A DNA stretch of 64,000 bases from Ignavibacteriota bacterium. Lineage in GTDB: Bacteria; Bacteroidota; Ignavibacteria; Tepidaquicellales; Tepidaquicellaceae. Positions 45,675 through 54,612 of the stretch are shown here, in pieces. The position numbers were made by a program, and so were the translations under genes. The notes under the pieces are model-generated. The model was not told the DNA's origin. It saw nothing but the letters and a program-made list of their open reading frames with translations, and searched no databases. The stretch's first letter is position 1, and every line of letters begins with the position of its first letter. The DNA lies in NCBI GenBank assembly GCA_026390735.1, contig JAPLFJ010000012.1, positions 62,001 through 126,000 on the forward strand, in the 5' to 3' direction.

Positions 45675-46982
45675 TTATGCTTTATATATTTTCTTATTAC
45701 GGAATGCCCCGAACCCATTTCTTGTATCAACTATAAGCTTTGCATTTTTAAGTATCATAGCATAATCATAATAAGAATGTTCAGTAGAGAGAAGAACCAA
45801 GTCATATTTTCTGATATTGACAGGATTAATCTTCACTGATTTCTTATTGAAATTATACTTCCTGACTTTTGGTATTGAAGTAACATAATCATCATTGTAA
45901 TCAACTTTCGCACCATGATCCTGTAATAACTCTATAAGTTTTAATGACGGTGATTCCCTTAAATCATCAATATCCTTTTTATAGGCAAGACCTAAAATGA
46001 TTATTTTCGAGCCTTTAATAGATTTCTTATGATCGTTTAAAGCGTGAATTACCTTTTCAACAACGTAAAATGGCATAGATGTATTTATTTCACCTGCAAG
46101 TTCAATGAATTTACTTGAAGTATCAAACTCTCTTGCTTTCCAGGTTAAATAGAACGGATCAATTGGAATACAATGCCCACCTAATCCAGGCCCCGGATAG
46201 AATGCCGTGAAGCCAAAAGGCTTGGTTGAAGCAGCTTTGATAACTTCCCAGATATCAATTCCCATTTTATCAAAAACAACTTTCAGTTCATTTACTAAAG
46301 CAATGTTTATCGAACGGTAAATATTCTCCAGAAGTTTTGCTGCTTCTGCCGCTTTTGTAGAAGACACTGGAATTACTTTATCTATAACTTTACCATAAAC
46401 AAGTATACCTAATTCCTTACATTGTTTAGTAACGCCGCCAAGAACTTTAGGAATAGTTGATGTAGAATACACAGGATTGTTCGGGTCTTCCCTTTCCGGC
46501 GAGAAACACAAATAAAAATCTTTCCCAACTTTAAAACCGGTTTGGGCAAGAACATTCAGCATATCCCCGTCAGTTGTACCCGGATATGTTGTGCTTTCTA
46601 ATGAAATTAACTGACCTTTCCTTAAATACTTTGCAACCTCTTTAGTAGAGTTCATAACATAACTTAAGTCAGGTTCCCTGTTAACATTCAAAGGAGTCGG
46701 AACGCAAATAATAACAACATCAGGAACGGTTAACTTTGAAAAATCCGAAGTTGCCGTTAAAGTTTTCCTTTCGACCTGTTCTTTTATTTTTCTGGAGGGA
46801 ATGTGTTTAATATAAGATTTTTTATCTTTGTTTATGGCCTTTACTTTTGAAGGATCTAAATCAAAACCAATAACTTTGATGCCTTTTGCAGCAAACTCAA
46901 GAGCTAATGGTAATCCAACATACCCCATACCAATAATACCAACAATAAATTTATCAGTATTAATTTTTTCTTTTAATCCCAT
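45675..46982 (-). CDS. wbpA: UDP-N-acetylglucosamine 6-dehydrogenase (WbpA-like)
   Basis: Nucleotide-sugar dehydrogenase of 435 residues that oxidises UDP-GlcNAc to UDP-GlcNAcA. The NAD domain starts VGIIGMGYVGLPLALEFAAK. The central region has STTYPGTTD and SPEREDP, the catalytic Cys is in GPGLGGHCIPIDPFYLTWKA, and the C-terminal UDP-binding domain starts around LGLAYKKDIDDLRESPS. It is the first committed enzyme of the diacetamido-uronic acid route here. It starts 3 bp after the NusG-like gene. Confidence 0.94.
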   Translation of the reverse strand: MGLKEKINTDKFIVGIIGMGYVGLPLALEFAAKGIKVIGFDLDPSKVKAINKDKKSYIKHIPSRKIKEQVERKTLTATSDFSKLTVPDVVIICVPTPLNVNREPDLSYVMNSTKEVAKYLRKGQLISLESTTYPGTTDGDMLNVLAQTGFKVGKDFYLCFSPEREDPNNPVYSTSTIPKVLGGVTKQCKELGILVYGKVIDKVIPVSSTKAAEAAKLLENIYRSINIALVNELKVVFDKMGIDIWEVIKAASTKPFGFTAFYPGPGLGGHCIPIDPFYLTWKAREFDTSSKFIELAGEINTSMPFYVVEKVIHALNDHKKSIKGSKIIILGLAYKKDIDDLRESPSLKLIELLQDHGAKVDYNDDYVTSIPKVRKYNFNKKSVKINPVNIRKYDLVLLSTEHSYYDYAMILKNAKLIVDTRNGFGAFRNKKIYKA

Positions 46983-46985
46983 ACT

Positions 46986-47501
46986 TTAAGTATTTGAAAT
47001 TTTCTGAACCAGTTTAACTTCTGAATTACTAAGTTGAACACTAAAGGTAGTATTCAGCTCAACTATACTTACCATTAATTTGTAATTACCTCTTAATTGA
47101 ATTATGTAACCTTTAAGACCTTTGAATATTCCATGAGTAATTTCAACGAAATCACCTTCAATTAAATTTGTATCTTCAATTTTAACTCTTTCAGGTTCCT
47201 GCAAAGAAAGTTTTATATAATTAATTTCTTCTTCAGAAATCACAGCATGTCTTTTTTGATACATTATGTATTTTAAAGCTCCATAGGTGTTTGAAATTGC
47301 TCTGTATCTTTCCTCCGAATCCCCGTACACAAACAGATAACCGGGAAACATGGGCACCTGAATTTTCTTTTTCCTGTCTGACCAGTATCGAATCGTATCA
47401 ATCAAAGGTAAATAAACTTCAATTTCCTTAATTAACAATTGCTGATAGACTTTTAACTCATTTTTCGGCTTAGCCTGTAAAACATACCAACTCTTATCCA
47501 T
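46986..47501 (-). CDS. NusG paralog (UpxY/RfaH-type antiterminator)
   Basis: Transcription elongation factor of 171 residues. The NGN domain begins SWYVLQAKPKNELKVYQQL and has PMFPGYLFVYG. The KOW domain has EGDFVEITHGIFKGLKGYI (about 115-135). Specialised NusG paralogs of this kind bind RNA polymerase and let it read through long polysaccharide operons; in Bacteroides the gene is near the start of the capsule locus, as here. I found no ops-like GGCGGTAGC element in the upstream leader at 50070-50312. Confidence 0.9.
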   Translation of the reverse strand: MDKSWYVLQAKPKNELKVYQQLLIKEIEVYLPLIDTIRYWSDRKKKIQVPMFPGYLFVYGDSEERYRAISNTYGALKYIMYQKRHAVISEEEINYIKLSLQEPERVKIEDTNLIEGDFVEITHGIFKGLKGYIIQLRGNYKLMVSIVELNTTFSVQLSNSEVKLVQKISNT

Positions 47502-47519
47502 AAACCATGTTTATCAAAA

Positions 47520-47801
47520 TTAATCGAAATAACTTCTCAGAAACCGCAGAACGATGTATGCAGATACAACCATGGTCATAATATAAAAGAATATTAATTT
47601 AAAGAAGTTTCTGCTAAGTTTGAAAGTAAGGAGTCTGCCTCTCCATCCGCAGGACTGACAGAAATAAGCACTGATTTTCAGTTTCTTAATAATCTTCTCA
47701 AATATATTTCTTGAACGGCTCCTTCTCAAGGAGGCAATTGTATTACAATTCGGGCATCTTGCCAGCTGAACGTTTTTCTTAATAAATAGCTTTAAATTCA
47801 A
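47520..47801 (-). CDS. Small zinc-ribbon membrane protein in polysaccharide operon
   Basis: Unrecognised protein of 93 residues. A CPNC motif near residue 16 and CQSCGW near 49-54 form a likely zinc ribbon, with a very basic stretch between them (LRRSRSRNIFEKIIKKLK). One membrane span is at about 68-88 (NFFKLIFFYIMTMVVSAYIV). The start is a TTG, 6 bp after the Wzc-like gene, and the NusG-like gene follows 18 bp later. Codon use matches the operon. A role in regulating or assembling the export machine is possible from context only. Confidence 0.7.
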   Translation of the reverse strand: MNLKLFIKKNVQLARCPNCNTIASLRRSRSRNIFEKIIKKLKISAYFCQSCGWRGRLLTFKLSRNFFKLIFFYIMTMVVSAYIVLRFLRSYFD

Positions 47802-47807
47802 AACTCT

Positions 47808-50069
47808 TTACTTTGTTTTAATTTGTGATTTCACCTTTTTCTTACTTGTTCCGTTAGGCTTTGAATAATAATAATAATAGTTATAATAATAACCGTATGC
47901 TGATTTTACACTGAAGTTATTCAATACGGCACCCAGGAATTTATGTTCCTCATTTTCAACAATTCTGTCGTGTGCTCTTACGAATGCGTCATATGGTGTT
48001 TTATTAGCCTGAACAACCAGAATAGTACCATCAGAAATTCTGGATAATATTTCTGCGTCAGTTACAGATATATAAGGCGGAGAATCCAATACTATGATAT
48101 CATATTGTGTTTCCAGGTATTTTAAGAAATCAAGCATTTGTTTGGAACCTAATAATTCTGAAGGATTAGGAGGAATAGTTCCACTGGTAATAAAATCCAG
48201 TTTTTCCAGTTTAGTCTTTCTTACAATCTCTTCAAACTTGACATTTGAGAACAAATAATCGCTCAACCCCGGATATCGTTCTGCCTGAAAGATAGAATGT
48301 ACTCTCGGTTTTCTTAAGTCACAATCGAGTAACAGTACTTTTTTATCTGCAAATGCAAAACTTCCTGCAAGGTTTAAAGCAACGGTTGTTTTACCTTCTG
48401 AAGGCAACGAACTTGTAATAAGAATAGTTTTTAAATCAGATTCCAGTTTGGAATAATTAACCCTTGTTCTAAGAGCTTTAAAAGATTCTGATGCTGTTGC
48501 ATTAGGTTTATTTGCTACTATAAACTCCAATTGAGATGAGCCCAGTTCTTTTAATTCTTCGATTGACGGTATCCATGACAGAACCGAAATACCCCTGGCT
48601 TCAATTTCTTCAGGAGTTTTAATTGACCTGTCAAGATAATTCCTTAAGAACGCAAATCCAACACCAAGCGCAAGTCCAAGAATAGCACCAATCGCTACAA
48701 TTAACTGTCTGTTTGGTTTTGCAGGCCTCATAGGTACTAAAGCCTCATCAATAACGTTGACATTTCCAAGTTTTGCTCTTTCGTTAACGATAGCTTCCTG
48801 ATACTTTTCTTCAAGCGTCAGATATAATTTTTCATTTGATTTTCTATCACGTTCAAGTCTTGCCAGTTCGATACTTTGAGCGGGTAACTTATTAAACTCG
48901 GTTTCGTTTTTAGCAATAACCTTATTAATTGAATTCAGCTTTGCCTTATTAGTAATAATTTCTATATCTATTTCAAAAAGTTTCTGACCTAACTGACTTT
49001 TTTCCTGAGGTGTATTAGAAAGGATACCTGTTTTGACAATACTCATTTTATCATCACGGTTTTTCTTGAGAGGGTCAATTTTTTTCTGGTATTCCTTATT
49101 AACTTTTTCTTTTAATTTAGCATCCGTTAGAACAGCAGTTTCAACGTCCCTCTGGACCTCTAATTCAGCAATTTTCTTCTGCAGTTCTGTGAAGTATGAT
49201 TCATTCATCTGACCATCTATGTATTCAAGAACGCTTCTGTCAATCTTTGTTAATTCGTTTCTGATTTCGCTACTTGCTTTTTGTTTTGAATACAATTCAA
49301 CTTCAGTTGCATTTTTCTGGGCCTGATAAGTTGATATTTCATCAACGACTTTCTTTGCCTGATCATCAAGGAATAAGATACCGCCTTGTTGCTGATAATC
49401 CTGAATGGCACCTTCAGAAGTTGCTAAATCTTTAAACCTTTTATCTTTTTCCAGCCCAAGGAATTCACGAATTGTAGTTAATTCTCTCCTGCTATAATCT
49501 AAACTAATTCTCTGGTATGTATTCGCATAAACATTAGCGATGAGAGTAGCCTCGTAATTTGAAGGACTCTGGACTTCAATTTCTACTATATCAAGACCTC
49601 TTTTCTGATTAATAGAAACAATACCTGCCAGTAAGCCTGTAAGACCTTTTAAATTGACAACATTATCTTTGATTTCAGGCTGCCTGTTTACAATATAATA
49701 GAATTTATTTCTGTCATTAATAACTTTAAAAGAGTCTAATAGCGAAGATGCAATTTTTTCTCTGATAGAATTACTTTTCAGGATTTCAATTTCATTTGAG
49801 ATAAATCTGTCACTTGAGAAACTTTCTGCTTCAGGCATCAGAGAAGTTGTAAGTATACTACCCTGAGGTTTAGTAATTTTAAGAGTGGTGACCGTTTTAT
49901 ATATATCGATTGCATTTGTAACATATACTAATGTTACCATTATACTTGCTATAAAAATCAGAACAATAGGAAGAATATTATTGCGTATAATCCCAATATG
50001 TTCTTTTAGGTTATTTGTAGGCAGTATATTTCCTGTCCTTTTTACTGCCTGTTGATCGTTATTAGTCAT
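47808..50069 (-). CDS. Wzc-like polysaccharide co-polymerase / tyrosine autokinase
   Basis: Inner-membrane protein of 753 residues that controls chain length and export of capsule or exopolysaccharide. It has a Wzz-type N-terminus with TM1 at about 33-52 (ILPIVLIFIASIMVTLVYVT), a long periplasmic coiled coil (about 190-440), TM2 at about 460-480, then a BY-kinase domain: Walker A SSLPSEGKTTVALN with K560, Walker A' LLLDCDLRKPR, and Walker B region YDIIVLDSPP. The C-terminus is a Tyr cluster (SAYGYYYNYYYYYSKP) for autophosphorylation, followed by a basic tail. It is the first gene of the operon. The partner exporter (Wza-like), flippase and polymerase are not in the window. Confidence 0.94.
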   Translation of the reverse strand: MTNNDQQAVKRTGNILPTNNLKEHIGIIRNNILPIVLIFIASIMVTLVYVTNAIDIYKTVTTLKITKPQGSILTTSLMPEAESFSSDRFISNEIEILKSNSIREKIASSLLDSFKVINDRNKFYYIVNRQPEIKDNVVNLKGLTGLLAGIVSINQKRGLDIVEIEVQSPSNYEATLIANVYANTYQRISLDYSRRELTTIREFLGLEKDKRFKDLATSEGAIQDYQQQGGILFLDDQAKKVVDEISTYQAQKNATEVELYSKQKASSEIRNELTKIDRSVLEYIDGQMNESYFTELQKKIAELEVQRDVETAVLTDAKLKEKVNKEYQKKIDPLKKNRDDKMSIVKTGILSNTPQEKSQLGQKLFEIDIEIITNKAKLNSINKVIAKNETEFNKLPAQSIELARLERDRKSNEKLYLTLEEKYQEAIVNERAKLGNVNVIDEALVPMRPAKPNRQLIVAIGAILGLALGVGFAFLRNYLDRSIKTPEEIEARGISVLSWIPSIEELKELGSSQLEFIVANKPNATASESFKALRTRVNYSKLESDLKTILITSSLPSEGKTTVALNLAGSFAFADKKVLLLDCDLRKPRVHSIFQAERYPGLSDYLFSNVKFEEIVRKTKLEKLDFITSGTIPPNPSELLGSKQMLDFLKYLETQYDIIVLDSPPYISVTDAEILSRISDGTILVVQANKTPYDAFVRAHDRIVENEEHKFLGAVLNNFSVKSAYGYYYNYYYYYSKPNGTSKKKVKSQIKTK

Positions 50070-50107
50070 TTTTTATCTTATGCCTTTTTCGTTATTAAAT
50101 CAAGATA

Positions 50108-50126
50108 AGCAAATTCAAAATTTGCT
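50108..50126. promoter_or_regulatory. Inverted repeat in polysaccharide operon leader
   Basis: AGCAAATT and AATTTGCT flank CAA, 39-57 bp before the Wzc-like start. It could be an operator or an RNA hairpin in the leader; support is limited. Confidence 0.3.
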
Positions 50127-50312
50127 ACACTTCATCGTGCATTTAAATAAGTCAATCCAACCTAAGTGCATATTTATTAATAAAATGTACTTACAGCCCC
50201 TAAAACTCTTTCAAATATGCAAATATTACGTAAAAAACCTTAATTTTCACATAACTTTACATCTAATAATATATTATTTTTTATAGCTAAACTAAAGACA
50301 TTAATTTGGTAT

Positions 50313-51689
50313 TTAATGCCCGCCTTTTCTATTAGGTGTTGCATTCCATAACCGCGACATTATTAAGGCACCTAACAGCGCAAATGGTATTGGCCAGAGT
50401 TTCCAGGCCTGCCATCCCATTGGAAAAATAAACGCACTAAGGAAAAACGGGTTTAAAGCACTGGTTAAGTATTGAAATCCATCTATTAATCCAGTAGCAG
50501 TTGCGGCTGCTTTTCTGCCTCCAAAATCCATTGAAGCTGCCCCACCAACCATTCCGTGGGCACCATTAACAAAAAAGGACAATAGCATAATCATTATTGC
50601 TGCCATATATGGTCCTAACGACAGAGAATCGGATACATAGAATAATACCAATACTGCCGCCATTCCAAGAAAACCATAAACTATAACCGGTGCTCTTCTT
50701 CCATTGTAAACTCTGTCCGACATAATTCCAAACACAAAACCACCGGCAATACCCAGAATTGCTATTCCCCAGGCAGCCAGCTGATATGGCAGATCAACAT
50801 TAGAAACGTTGAAAACCTCTTTGAAATACAGCGGATACCATGCATCAACAACACTTCTTCTTACAAAACCAATCATCATAGAACCAAATCCAATCATCCA
50901 CATAACAGGACTTGCAAAAACCTTGGACAAAACTTCACTCATCTTAACTTTTTCATTAGTCATAACATCACCGTCACCAGTATCTAAATCGGCATAACCT
51001 GCTTCCTTTGGAGTATCTTTAACGAAAAAGATTGTACAGATAAAAACAATTGTTGTTAAAATAGCAGGTCCCCAGAATGCCCACTTCCAGCCCAGCCATT
51101 GAGCCAGCAAAGGTGTTCCCGAGAATGAAAGAATCAATCCGAACCTTATTAATACACCAAAGATAGCCGCAAATGTACCTCTTTCACGAACATGAAACCA
51201 CTGAGCATTAATTTTTACGATTGACAACGCACCGAAAGCCTGGAAGTATCCGTTAACAGCCCAGATTATTGCAAGCCCCCAAAGGACTGTTTGCTTTGTA
51301 AAGCCATATAACAATACACTATCTTTCAGAAGTTCTTTATTATTCCATACAGATTGTTCAAATACCAGATATCCTGTAGCACCGAATAACAGATTCATTA
51401 AAATTACACCTACAGAACCAATAAGGAATGATTTCTTACCCCCTATCTTGTCAGCAAGCGGACCGTTAACAACTACTGCAAGGCCATAAACGAGCGGCAA
51501 CAATGTTTCGAATATACCCAAGTCACTTTTAGTCCATCCGAAAACTGTCTGTAAAGTTGCGGCATTAGCAGCAAAGTTATATCTGGTCATATAAAACAAA
51601 GAATACAAGAATCCGATAGTAATCCAGTTCTGAAACCTTCGGGTTCGGTATTCCTTTTCTCTGAATTCAGATGGTATGATATTTTCCAT
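50313..51689 (-). CDS. MFS transporter, organophosphate:phosphate antiporter (GlpT/UhpT) type
   Basis: Inner-membrane transporter of 458 residues with twelve predicted spans. The N-terminal phrases SLFYMTRYNFAANAATLQ and WTKSDLGIFETLLPLVYGLA, and the later GPLADKIGGKKSFLIGS loop, match the OPA family. Such proteins exchange phosphate for glycerol-3-phosphate, hexose phosphates or similar. The final residues are basic and short. It lies 9 bp after the cupin gene at the end of the SPOR-folD-prmA run. The substrate cannot be fixed from sequence. Confidence 0.87.
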   Translation of the reverse strand: MENIIPSEFREKEYRTRRFQNWITIGFLYSLFYMTRYNFAANAATLQTVFGWTKSDLGIFETLLPLVYGLAVVVNGPLADKIGGKKSFLIGSVGVILMNLLFGATGYLVFEQSVWNNKELLKDSVLLYGFTKQTVLWGLAIIWAVNGYFQAFGALSIVKINAQWFHVRERGTFAAIFGVLIRFGLILSFSGTPLLAQWLGWKWAFWGPAILTTIVFICTIFFVKDTPKEAGYADLDTGDGDVMTNEKVKMSEVLSKVFASPVMWMIGFGSMMIGFVRRSVVDAWYPLYFKEVFNVSNVDLPYQLAAWGIAILGIAGGFVFGIMSDRVYNGRRAPVIVYGFLGMAAVLVLFYVSDSLSLGPYMAAIMIMLLSFFVNGAHGMVGGAASMDFGGRKAAATATGLIDGFQYLTSALNPFFLSAFIFPMGWQAWKLWPIPFALLGALIMSRLWNATPNRKGGH

Positions 51690-51698
51690 AATAAATAA

Positions 51699-52037
51699 TT
51701 ATTTAAAGTGAATTGCTAACCAGTAGCAAAATGGTTTTTTTGATGTATAAATAACTCTGTGTTTAGTCTTCGCAGGAATCAGTAAATAATCACCTGCTTT
51801 TAAATTAATTACATCTCCAACTTCAAATTCAAATTCAAGTTTAGCACTGCCTTTAAGCAGCATTACCCATTCATCATTAACTTCAGACATCCATTTATTA
51901 TCAGGAGATTTAAATCCATTAGAAACAATTTTCTCTGCCGTAAAACTTCTGCCTTTGATTAATTCAGTAAATTTTTCTTTATTACTTTTGAGGTTAATAG
52001 AATTAAAGAAATTATCTGTTTTAATCTTTAAGGGCAT
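51699..52037 (-). CDS. Cupin-domain protein
   Basis: Small single-domain cupin of 112 residues from the ATG at 52037, inside the end of prmA (17-bp overlap); a GTG two codons earlier is also possible. The core has WVMLLKGSAKLEF, then GDVINLKAGDYLLIPAKTKH with a conserved Gly/Pro/His pattern of the second cupin motif, and HRVIYTSKKPFCYWLAIHF. The first motif lacks the usual HxH pair, so metal binding is uncertain. Function unknown; cupins of this size act as sugar-phosphate isomerases or ligand sensors. Confidence 0.82.
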   Translation of the reverse strand: MPLKIKTDNFFNSINLKSNKEKFTELIKGRSFTAEKIVSNGFKSPDNKWMSEVNDEWVMLLKGSAKLEFEFEVGDVINLKAGDYLLIPAKTKHRVIYTSKKPFCYWLAIHFK

Positions 52038-52866
52038 AGACACCTATCCATTCTGATTTACGTATAACTTCGATAACTTTAAACCCTTTCTTCTTCAAAT
52101 GAGTTTTCAGAGTTCTTTCTTCCTCTCTCAAAACACCAGACAGGAAAAGTTTTCCTTCAGGTTTAAGTTTTAAATACATCAGTTCCAGGTTCTCTTTAAT
52201 CACAGAACTGATAATATTCGCGCATATAACATCAAAGTTCTTTTCTTTAATACCCGAGATTGAATTCTGATAAAGTTTAATTTTATTGTACACTTTATTC
52301 AGTTTAAAGTTTTCGACTGCATTATCGATAGAGTCTTCATCAATATCATCAGCAACTGCTTTTTGAATCCCCATCTTAATACCAGCAATAGCAAGAATAC
52401 CTGTTCCACACCCAAAGTCAAAAAGATATTTATCTTTCCTCGTTAAATATTTCAGCATAAGTTCAAGAACAAGCTGAGTAGTTTCATTATGGCCGGTACC
52501 AAACGCCATCTTAGGGTCTATCTGAATCTTTATACAGCCCTTATACTTTTTAACCTCTTCTTTTTTCCATGTAGGATAAACAACGAGTTTATTGCTGATA
52601 ATTATAGGTTCTATACTCTTTTGCCATTCTTCATTCCAGTTTCTGTTTTCTATTTCCTCGACAAAAATATCCAGAGAATTTCCTGAGAAATTAGTTGAGA
52701 TTGACTTAATGATTCCAGATACTTCTTCCGGCTTAACGTATAAGTCGATTGAACTGTCTTTCTCTTCAAAAGAAGTAATTCCAATCAGGAATAAATGAGC
52801 GACAAGATTATCGAAATGTTTCGGGTTAGTAATTAAAGAAATTTTAGTAATGATTTTTGATTTCAT
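52021..52866 (-). CDS. prmA: Ribosomal protein L11 methyltransferase
   Basis: SAM-dependent enzyme of 281 residues that trimethylates ribosomal protein L11. The N-terminal substrate-recognition domain covers about 1-95 (NRNWNEEWQKSIEPI); the linker has the typical QIDPKMAFGTGHNETTQL, then motif I LFDFGCGTGILAIAG and the NPPY-like region VICANIISSVI. Full length. Its start overlaps the folD stop (ATGA). Confidence 0.94.
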   Translation of the reverse strand: MKSKIITKISLITNPKHFDNLVAHLFLIGITSFEEKDSSIDLYVKPEEVSGIIKSISTNFSGNSLDIFVEEIENRNWNEEWQKSIEPIIISNKLVVYPTWKKEEVKKYKGCIKIQIDPKMAFGTGHNETTQLVLELMLKYLTRKDKYLFDFGCGTGILAIAGIKMGIQKAVADDIDEDSIDNAVENFKLNKVYNKIKLYQNSISGIKEKNFDVICANIISSVIKENLELMYLKLKPEGKLFLSGVLREEERTLKTHLKKKGFKVIEVIRKSEWIGVYALKD

Positions 52867-53747
52867 TCGTATATAATTTGAGATGCAGAATCTAAAGTAT
52901 TTCTCATAAGCATTGCAATTGTCATAGGGCCGACTCCGCCGGGTACAGGAGTAATCTTTGAAACTTTACCAAAACAACTGTTATAATCGACATCACCTGT
53001 AAGTCTGTATCCTTTCGGAACAGTATTATCATCAACCCTGTTAATACCAACATCGATTATAACAGAATCCTCTTTAATCATATCACCTTTAACGAACTCA
53101 GGTTTACCGATTGCAGCTATAAGAATATCAGCCTGAAGTGTAAACGCTTTAATATCCTTAGTGGCGCTATGACAGATTGTAACGGTAGAGTTTAAGTCTT
53201 TTCTGAGAAACAGACTTGCCATAGGTTTTCCTACAATATTACTTCTCCCTATTACTACAACATTTTTCCCATTGGTATCAACTTTCGACCTCTTAATCAT
53301 TTCAACTATACCATACGGAGTACACGGGATAAAGCACTTTTGCCCAATAGAAAGTCTGCCAACATTCTGAGGATGAAATCCGTCAACATCTTTTTTATAA
53401 TCGATTGCTTCAATTATCTTTTGTTCATTAATGTGTTTTGGAAGTGGCAATTGAACCAGTACACCATGAATACTTTTGTCGTTATTAAATTCATGAATAA
53501 TTCTGAGTAAATCTGTTTCGGTTGTAGTTTCGGGTAATGATTTTGTAACAGAGTGGAATCCAATTTCTTCGCAGGCCTTACCTTTGCTTTTAACATAAAC
53601 TTTGGAGGCCACATTTTCACCCACAATAATAAACGCTAAACCAGGAATAATATTACGCTCGAAAAGTAACTTTTTAGTTTCTTCTCTTACTTCATCTTTA
53701 ATTTTTGAGGATATATCTTTTCCATCAATAATCTTACCTGAGTCCAT
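52863..53747 (-). CDS. folD: Bifunctional methylenetetrahydrofolate dehydrogenase/cyclohydrolase
   Basis: One-carbon metabolism enzyme of 294 residues interconverting methylene-, methenyl- and formyl-tetrahydrofolate. Seen: start DGKDISSKIKDEV, YVKSKGKACEEIGF with the catalytic Lys, GVLVQLPLPKHI, DVDGFHPQNVGRL, Rossmann motif VVIGRSNIVGKPMASL, and the closing signature TPVPGGVGPMTIAML. Intact and of normal size. It overlaps prmA by 4 bp and follows the second SPOR lipoprotein by 13 bp. Confidence 0.97.
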   Translation of the reverse strand: MDSGKIIDGKDISSKIKDEVREETKKLLFERNIIPGLAFIIVGENVASKVYVKSKGKACEEIGFHSVTKSLPETTTETDLLRIIHEFNNDKSIHGVLVQLPLPKHINEQKIIEAIDYKKDVDGFHPQNVGRLSIGQKCFIPCTPYGIVEMIKRSKVDTNGKNVVVIGRSNIVGKPMASLFLRKDLNSTVTICHSATKDIKAFTLQADILIAAIGKPEFVKGDMIKEDSVIIDVGINRVDDNTVPKGYRLTGDVDYNSCFGKVSKITPVPGGVGPMTIAMLMRNTLDSASQIIYE

Positions 53748-53760
53748 ATATACGCAAAAT

Positions 53761-54168
53761 TTATTTGTTTATCGGTCCGTAACTGTCACGGGTAAAAGAA
53801 TCATTAAATCCTTTTTTCCTGACAGACTGCAATACTTCTTCGGCCTCAGTTACTGTTTTATATTCACCGATTAATATTCTGTACAAACCGTCACTTGTTT
53901 GCTTCATCGAAACATCCATTCTAAGCTCAGATTTTGCATCTCTTAAGAAAGCATCGGCATAGGATTTATTCGCAAAAGCACCTATCTGAACACTATAAGG
54001 TCCCCTTTCAAATTTAGGCACTTTATTGTACAAAGTATCTGTTTGTCTAACAATGGTTTTACCATAGATATCTTCCTCAGCACATTCATTATCTGCGCAA
54101 CAGGAAGTCATAACTATTGAAATGCTAAAAGCAGTTAAAAACAATATAGTGTAATATACATTTTTCAT
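53761..54168 (-). CDS. SPOR-domain lipoprotein 2
   Basis: Exported protein of 135 residues with a lipoprotein signal (LFLTAFSISIVMTSCCADNE; the lipobox Cys is in MTSC). A short acidic linker leads to a SPOR domain at about 55-130 (YSVQIGAFANKSYADAFLRD; GLYRILIGEYKTVTEAEEVL). SPOR domains bind peptidoglycan stripped of stem peptides, usually at division sites. It is a paralog of the gene 18 bp upstream (shared F.ANKSYADAF/FKEQSYADAF pattern). Anchored in the inner leaflet of the outer membrane by inference. Confidence 0.85.
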   Translation of the reverse strand: MKNVYYTILFLTAFSISIVMTSCCADNECAEEDIYGKTIVRQTDTLYNKVPKFERGPYSVQIGAFANKSYADAFLRDAKSELRMDVSMKQTSDGLYRILIGEYKTVTEAEEVLQSVRKKGFNDSFTRDSYGPINK

Positions 54169-54186
54169 TTTATACTCCGTTTAAAA

Positions 54187-54582
54187 TTAATTTATTGACT
54201 TTACAAATGCACTTGTAAACCCTTTGGATTTAACAAAAGCAAGATAATCCTGTGCAGATGCAGCATCGAAAAACTTACCAGCAGTGACAAGGTAAAAGCT
54301 TCCGGACTTCCTAACGTCAGGAACCGAGTTCAGTTTTTCTTTAGCAGAAACAACGAATGCATCAGCATAACTTTGTTCTTTAAAAGCAGCCAACTGGACT
54401 ACAAATGTTAAATTAACCTTTTGAATGTTTCGTTGTTCTTTAATCAATGTATCGACATTCAAAACAACTGTGTCTCTTAATACATAGATATCTTCATCTT
54501 CATCACCAGATGAACAAGATGACATTAAAGAGACAAGAACAAATGCCATTAATATAAACGGATATATGTATACTTTTTTCAT
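54187..54582 (-). CDS. SPOR-domain lipoprotein 1
   Basis: Exported protein of 131 residues from the ATG at 54582; an ATG ten codons earlier would add a basic extension in front of the signal peptide and is less likely. The lipoprotein signal is IYPFILMAFVLVSLMSSCSS with the Cys in MSSC, then an acidic run (GDEDEDIY). The SPOR domain is at about 55-130 (LTFVVQLAAFKEQSYADAFV; GSFYLVTAGKFFDAASAQDY). It heads the run SPOR1-SPOR2-folD-prmA-cupin-transporter. Confidence 0.85.
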   Translation of the reverse strand: MKKVYIYPFILMAFVLVSLMSSCSSGDEDEDIYVLRDTVVLNVDTLIKEQRNIQKVNLTFVVQLAAFKEQSYADAFVVSAKEKLNSVPDVRKSGSFYLVTAGKFFDAASAQDYLAFVKSKGFTSAFVKSIN

Positions 54583-54612
54583 AATGAGATTTTTTACGTT
54601 TTTATTAAACAT

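Noticed and set aside
50070-50312. ops/JUMPstart element for the NusG paralog
   Set aside because: No GGCGGTAGC-like sequence on the transcribed strand; only an 8-bp inverted repeat is present.
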